From positions 1 through 49,778 of the forward strand of contig RDNZ01000018.1 in NCBI GenBank assembly GCA_011364905.1: DNA of 49,778 bases, in the 5' to 3' direction. Made by a program: the position numbers and the translations under genes. Every line of letters starts with the position of its first letter. Positions within the stretch are counted from its first letter, which is position 1. This DNA comes from Candidatus Thorarchaeota archaeon. GTDB lineage: Archaea; Asgardarchaeota; Thorarchaeia; Thorarchaeales; Thorarchaeaceae. Positions 48,516-49,778 of the stretch are shown piece after piece. Below the pieces are notes generated by a model, which worked only from the letters and a program-made list of their open reading frames with translations, was not told the origin of the DNA and ran no database searches.

Positions 48516-49286
48516 ATGAGAGTCGAGATGAAATCTAGACTCCTCATTTCAATCCTGTTCTTGGCAATCTTTCCTACACCGATGGTTAGTCTTGCCCTTG
48601 CTCAGTCAAATCACACTCTTGAATGGGGAGTCAGTCCAGGGGAGGAGTTCACTTACGTCCTGCAAAGGGCGTTTTATGCAGGTGATAATAGTAGGACGTT
48701 CGTAGTGTCTCAGTTACCATTCCTTGCTCAAATGCAGGCAGGTCAGAAAGTGTTACTAGAAGTCAACTTTCTTGAGGAGATAGCGAGTTCAATTAATGAG
48801 TCTGCGCAGCTGCCTCGTTCCTATTGCAGTCTATTGAGGGAGAATGACTCAGCCCTGATCATGTCAGACCTACCAAGCTTTGTCATCCCAGTTGGTGACT
48901 GGGAATTTCTGAGTGGGATTGAGAACATCACAGGAACTCCAGGATTGACTCTGATAGACACTGAGGATGAGTGGGGAACAATCGGAGTGGGTGTCATTTC
49001 TGGTTCAGGTGGTAGTGATATCAATGTACGTATCGAAACGAGGTATGAGAAAGAGAATGGCACGCTAAGTTATCTAAGACAGAGGTACACAACACTTGGG
49101 AATGACCTCATTGATGTCATCTTTGTTCAGTGGCACCCAGGAATGCCAACTATTGTGGGAGGAGGTATACAGACATCAACCCTCGTGATCATAGCTGTGT
49201 GTGGGATTACAGGCGTGACTGTGGCATTTATTGTGTACCGGATGATAAAAGGTAAGAAGCCAGTGATACAACAACTAGGTGAGTAG
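48516..49286 (+). CDS. Secreted protein with C-terminal membrane anchor, unknown
   Basis: The 256-residue protein begins with a signal peptide (SRLLISILFLAIFPTPMVSLALAQ), continues with an outside domain that starts 'LEWGVSPGEEFTYVLQRAFY', has about four N-x-S/T sites, and ends with one membrane helix (STLVIIAVCGITGVTVAFIVY) and a short basic tail (RMIKGKKPVIQQLGE). The opening segment of the mature part is of a kind I associate with archaeal surface proteins of the Asgard group; this is recollection, not a search result. No catalytic motif is visible. The chagasin-like gene follows 8 bp downstream. Confidence 0.68.
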   Translation: MRVEMKSRLLISILFLAIFPTPMVSLALAQSNHTLEWGVSPGEEFTYVLQRAFYAGDNSRTFVVSQLPFLAQMQAGQKVLLEVNFLEEIASSINESAQLPRSYCSLLRENDSALIMSDLPSFVIPVGDWEFLSGIENITGTPGLTLIDTEDEWGTIGVGVISGSGGSDINVRIETRYEKENGTLSYLRQRYTTLGNDLIDVIFVQWHPGMPTIVGGGIQTSTLVIIAVCGITGVTVAFIVYRMIKGKKPVIQQLGE

Positions 49287-49294
49287 ATACTAAA

Positions 49295-49642
49295 ATGAAA
49301 CCAGACGAGAAAGAGTCCAGAAGAGTTGAATGTCAGAGAGATGGAGAGGTTGTCAATCTCTCAAAGGGTGAGGTGATATCGGTCGAGTTCTTTCGACACG
49401 AGTCTGTTGGAGAGAACACGGAATTCGCAATAAGCAACGGGTCTGTTCTCAAACATCTCCGGACTGAAACAGAGTACATTAATCCGGAGAAGATGAAGTA
49501 TCCTGAATGGACTGGTGGAGATGCAGAGAAGGGATTATGGTTCTTTGAGGCTGCAGAAACAGGAAAAACAACACTAAGCATCAATAAAATTCTCAGAGGA
49601 ATCATAGAGAGCAAGTGTGATATCAAATTCGTAGTTGAATAG
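49295..49642 (+). CDS. Possible chagasin-like (I42) small beta protein
   Basis: The 115-residue protein is predicted to be mostly beta. A 'KGEVISVEF' strand, a 'GLWFFEAAETGKTTLSINK' strand pair and the final 'CDIKFVVE' strand recall chagasin-type cysteine-protease inhibitors, whose hallmark is NPTTGY plus an 'F-x-A-x-x-x-G-x-T' strand. The NPTTGY loop is absent here, so the match is partial. There is no signal peptide. It is on the same strand as the secreted protein (8-bp gap) and convergent with the truncated gene at the window edge. Confidence 0.4.
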   Translation: MKPDEKESRRVECQRDGEVVNLSKGEVISVEFFRHESVGENTEFAISNGSVLKHLRTETEYINPEKMKYPEWTGGDAEKGLWFFEAAETGKTTLSINKILRGIIESKCDIKFVVE

Positions 49643-49644
49643 GA

Positions 49645-49778
49645 TTACTCCTTTGTAGCCCAAACGTAAGTATATCCGGCAGAGTAGGTCAATTCCTCGC
49701 CATCAGCAAAAGCAGCTCTGAGGGCTTCCACACCTCGTTCATAGTCGTCTTGACTTATCTTATGAAGCATGGAATAGC
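49645..49778 (-). CDS. 3' end of a gene continuing beyond the window
   Basis: On the reverse strand a frame ends with TAA at 49645-49647 and is open to the window edge. It encodes ...YSMLHKISQDDYERGVEAL and ends SAGYTYVWATKE. The closing segment resembles the last beta strands of class I methyltransferases (aromatic-rich 'Y-x-Y-V-W-A-x-K'), but too little is visible for a call. Confidence 0.4.
   Translation of the reverse strand, partial: YSMLHKISQDDYERGVEALRAAFADGEELTYSAGYTYVWATKE

Overview
The window is archaeal chromosomal DNA. The evidence is an ArcS/RaSEA archaeosine pair, the primase large subunit PriL, the bifunctional FBP aldolase/phosphatase, ABCE1, an archaeal-type triosephosphate isomerase, tRNA genes with encoded CCA, and TATA-type promoters with short leaders. 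The mix of genes (paired giant FtsX permeases, cytosolic Ig-like/DUF11 repeats, secreted proteins with one C-terminal anchor) suggests an Asgard, Thorarchaeia-like lineage. That placement is a guess from gene flavour, not a phylogeny. Genes are dense, and no gap between genes exceeds about 300 bases. I see no rRNA, CRISPR array, insertion sequence, prophage or recognisable defence island.

Layout, left to right. 1-3.4 kb: the start of a NurA-like gene, a beta-lactamase-fold protein without its metal histidines, and a cytosolic DUF11-like repeat protein. 3.4-9.5 kb: archaeosine synthesis (ArcS, RaSEA) downstream of a DUF1998-type DNA helicase. 9.7-13.1 kb: two thioredoxins around a membrane protein, a gamma-carbonic-anhydrase-like protein and an M24-fold protein. 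13.2-14.9 kb: two tRNA-Arg genes that differ only at the wobble base, a ribbon-helix-helix regulator and a highly charged protein. 15-23 kb: an unusual Nif3-like protein, a DUF89 phosphatase, then central carbon metabolism (TPI, FBPA/P, FBP aldolase) with a dehydrogenase, a parvulin and a nucleoside phosphorylase. 23-27 kb: ABCE1 and two tandem paralogous membrane-anchored proteins. 27-31.7 kb: a YkgJ/PHP/amidohydrolase/Mut7-C operon, OsmC, an alcohol dehydrogenase and a Toprim protein. 31.7-39.4 kb: a four-gene ABC operon (ATPase, two ~970-residue FtsX permeases, ATPase with zinc ribbon). 39.5-49.8 kb: MobB, an OGG1-like glycosylase, a zinc ribbon with PriL, a thioredoxin-fold/methyltransferase pair, a DUF3795/DUF763/beta-lactamase-fold run, TPR proteins, a HAD-like protein, a secreted protein and a possible chagasin-like inhibitor.

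Three observations stand out. (1) Four proteins within 15 kb have recognisable metalloenzyme folds but have lost one or most of their metal ligands (beta-lactamase fold, gamma-CA, M24, Nif3), whereas other metalloenzymes here (PHP, second beta-lactamase fold, amidohydrolase) keep theirs. (2) The two tandem membrane paralogs have no usual start codon that keeps the N-terminal membrane helix whole. Both carry ATT at the same place behind the same promoter and GGGGAT motif. (3) The twin tRNA-Arg genes are identical over 78 nt except for position 34. No single segment is clearly a new multi-gene system; the ABC quartet and the zinc-ribbon/PriL pair are the best candidates for follow-up.
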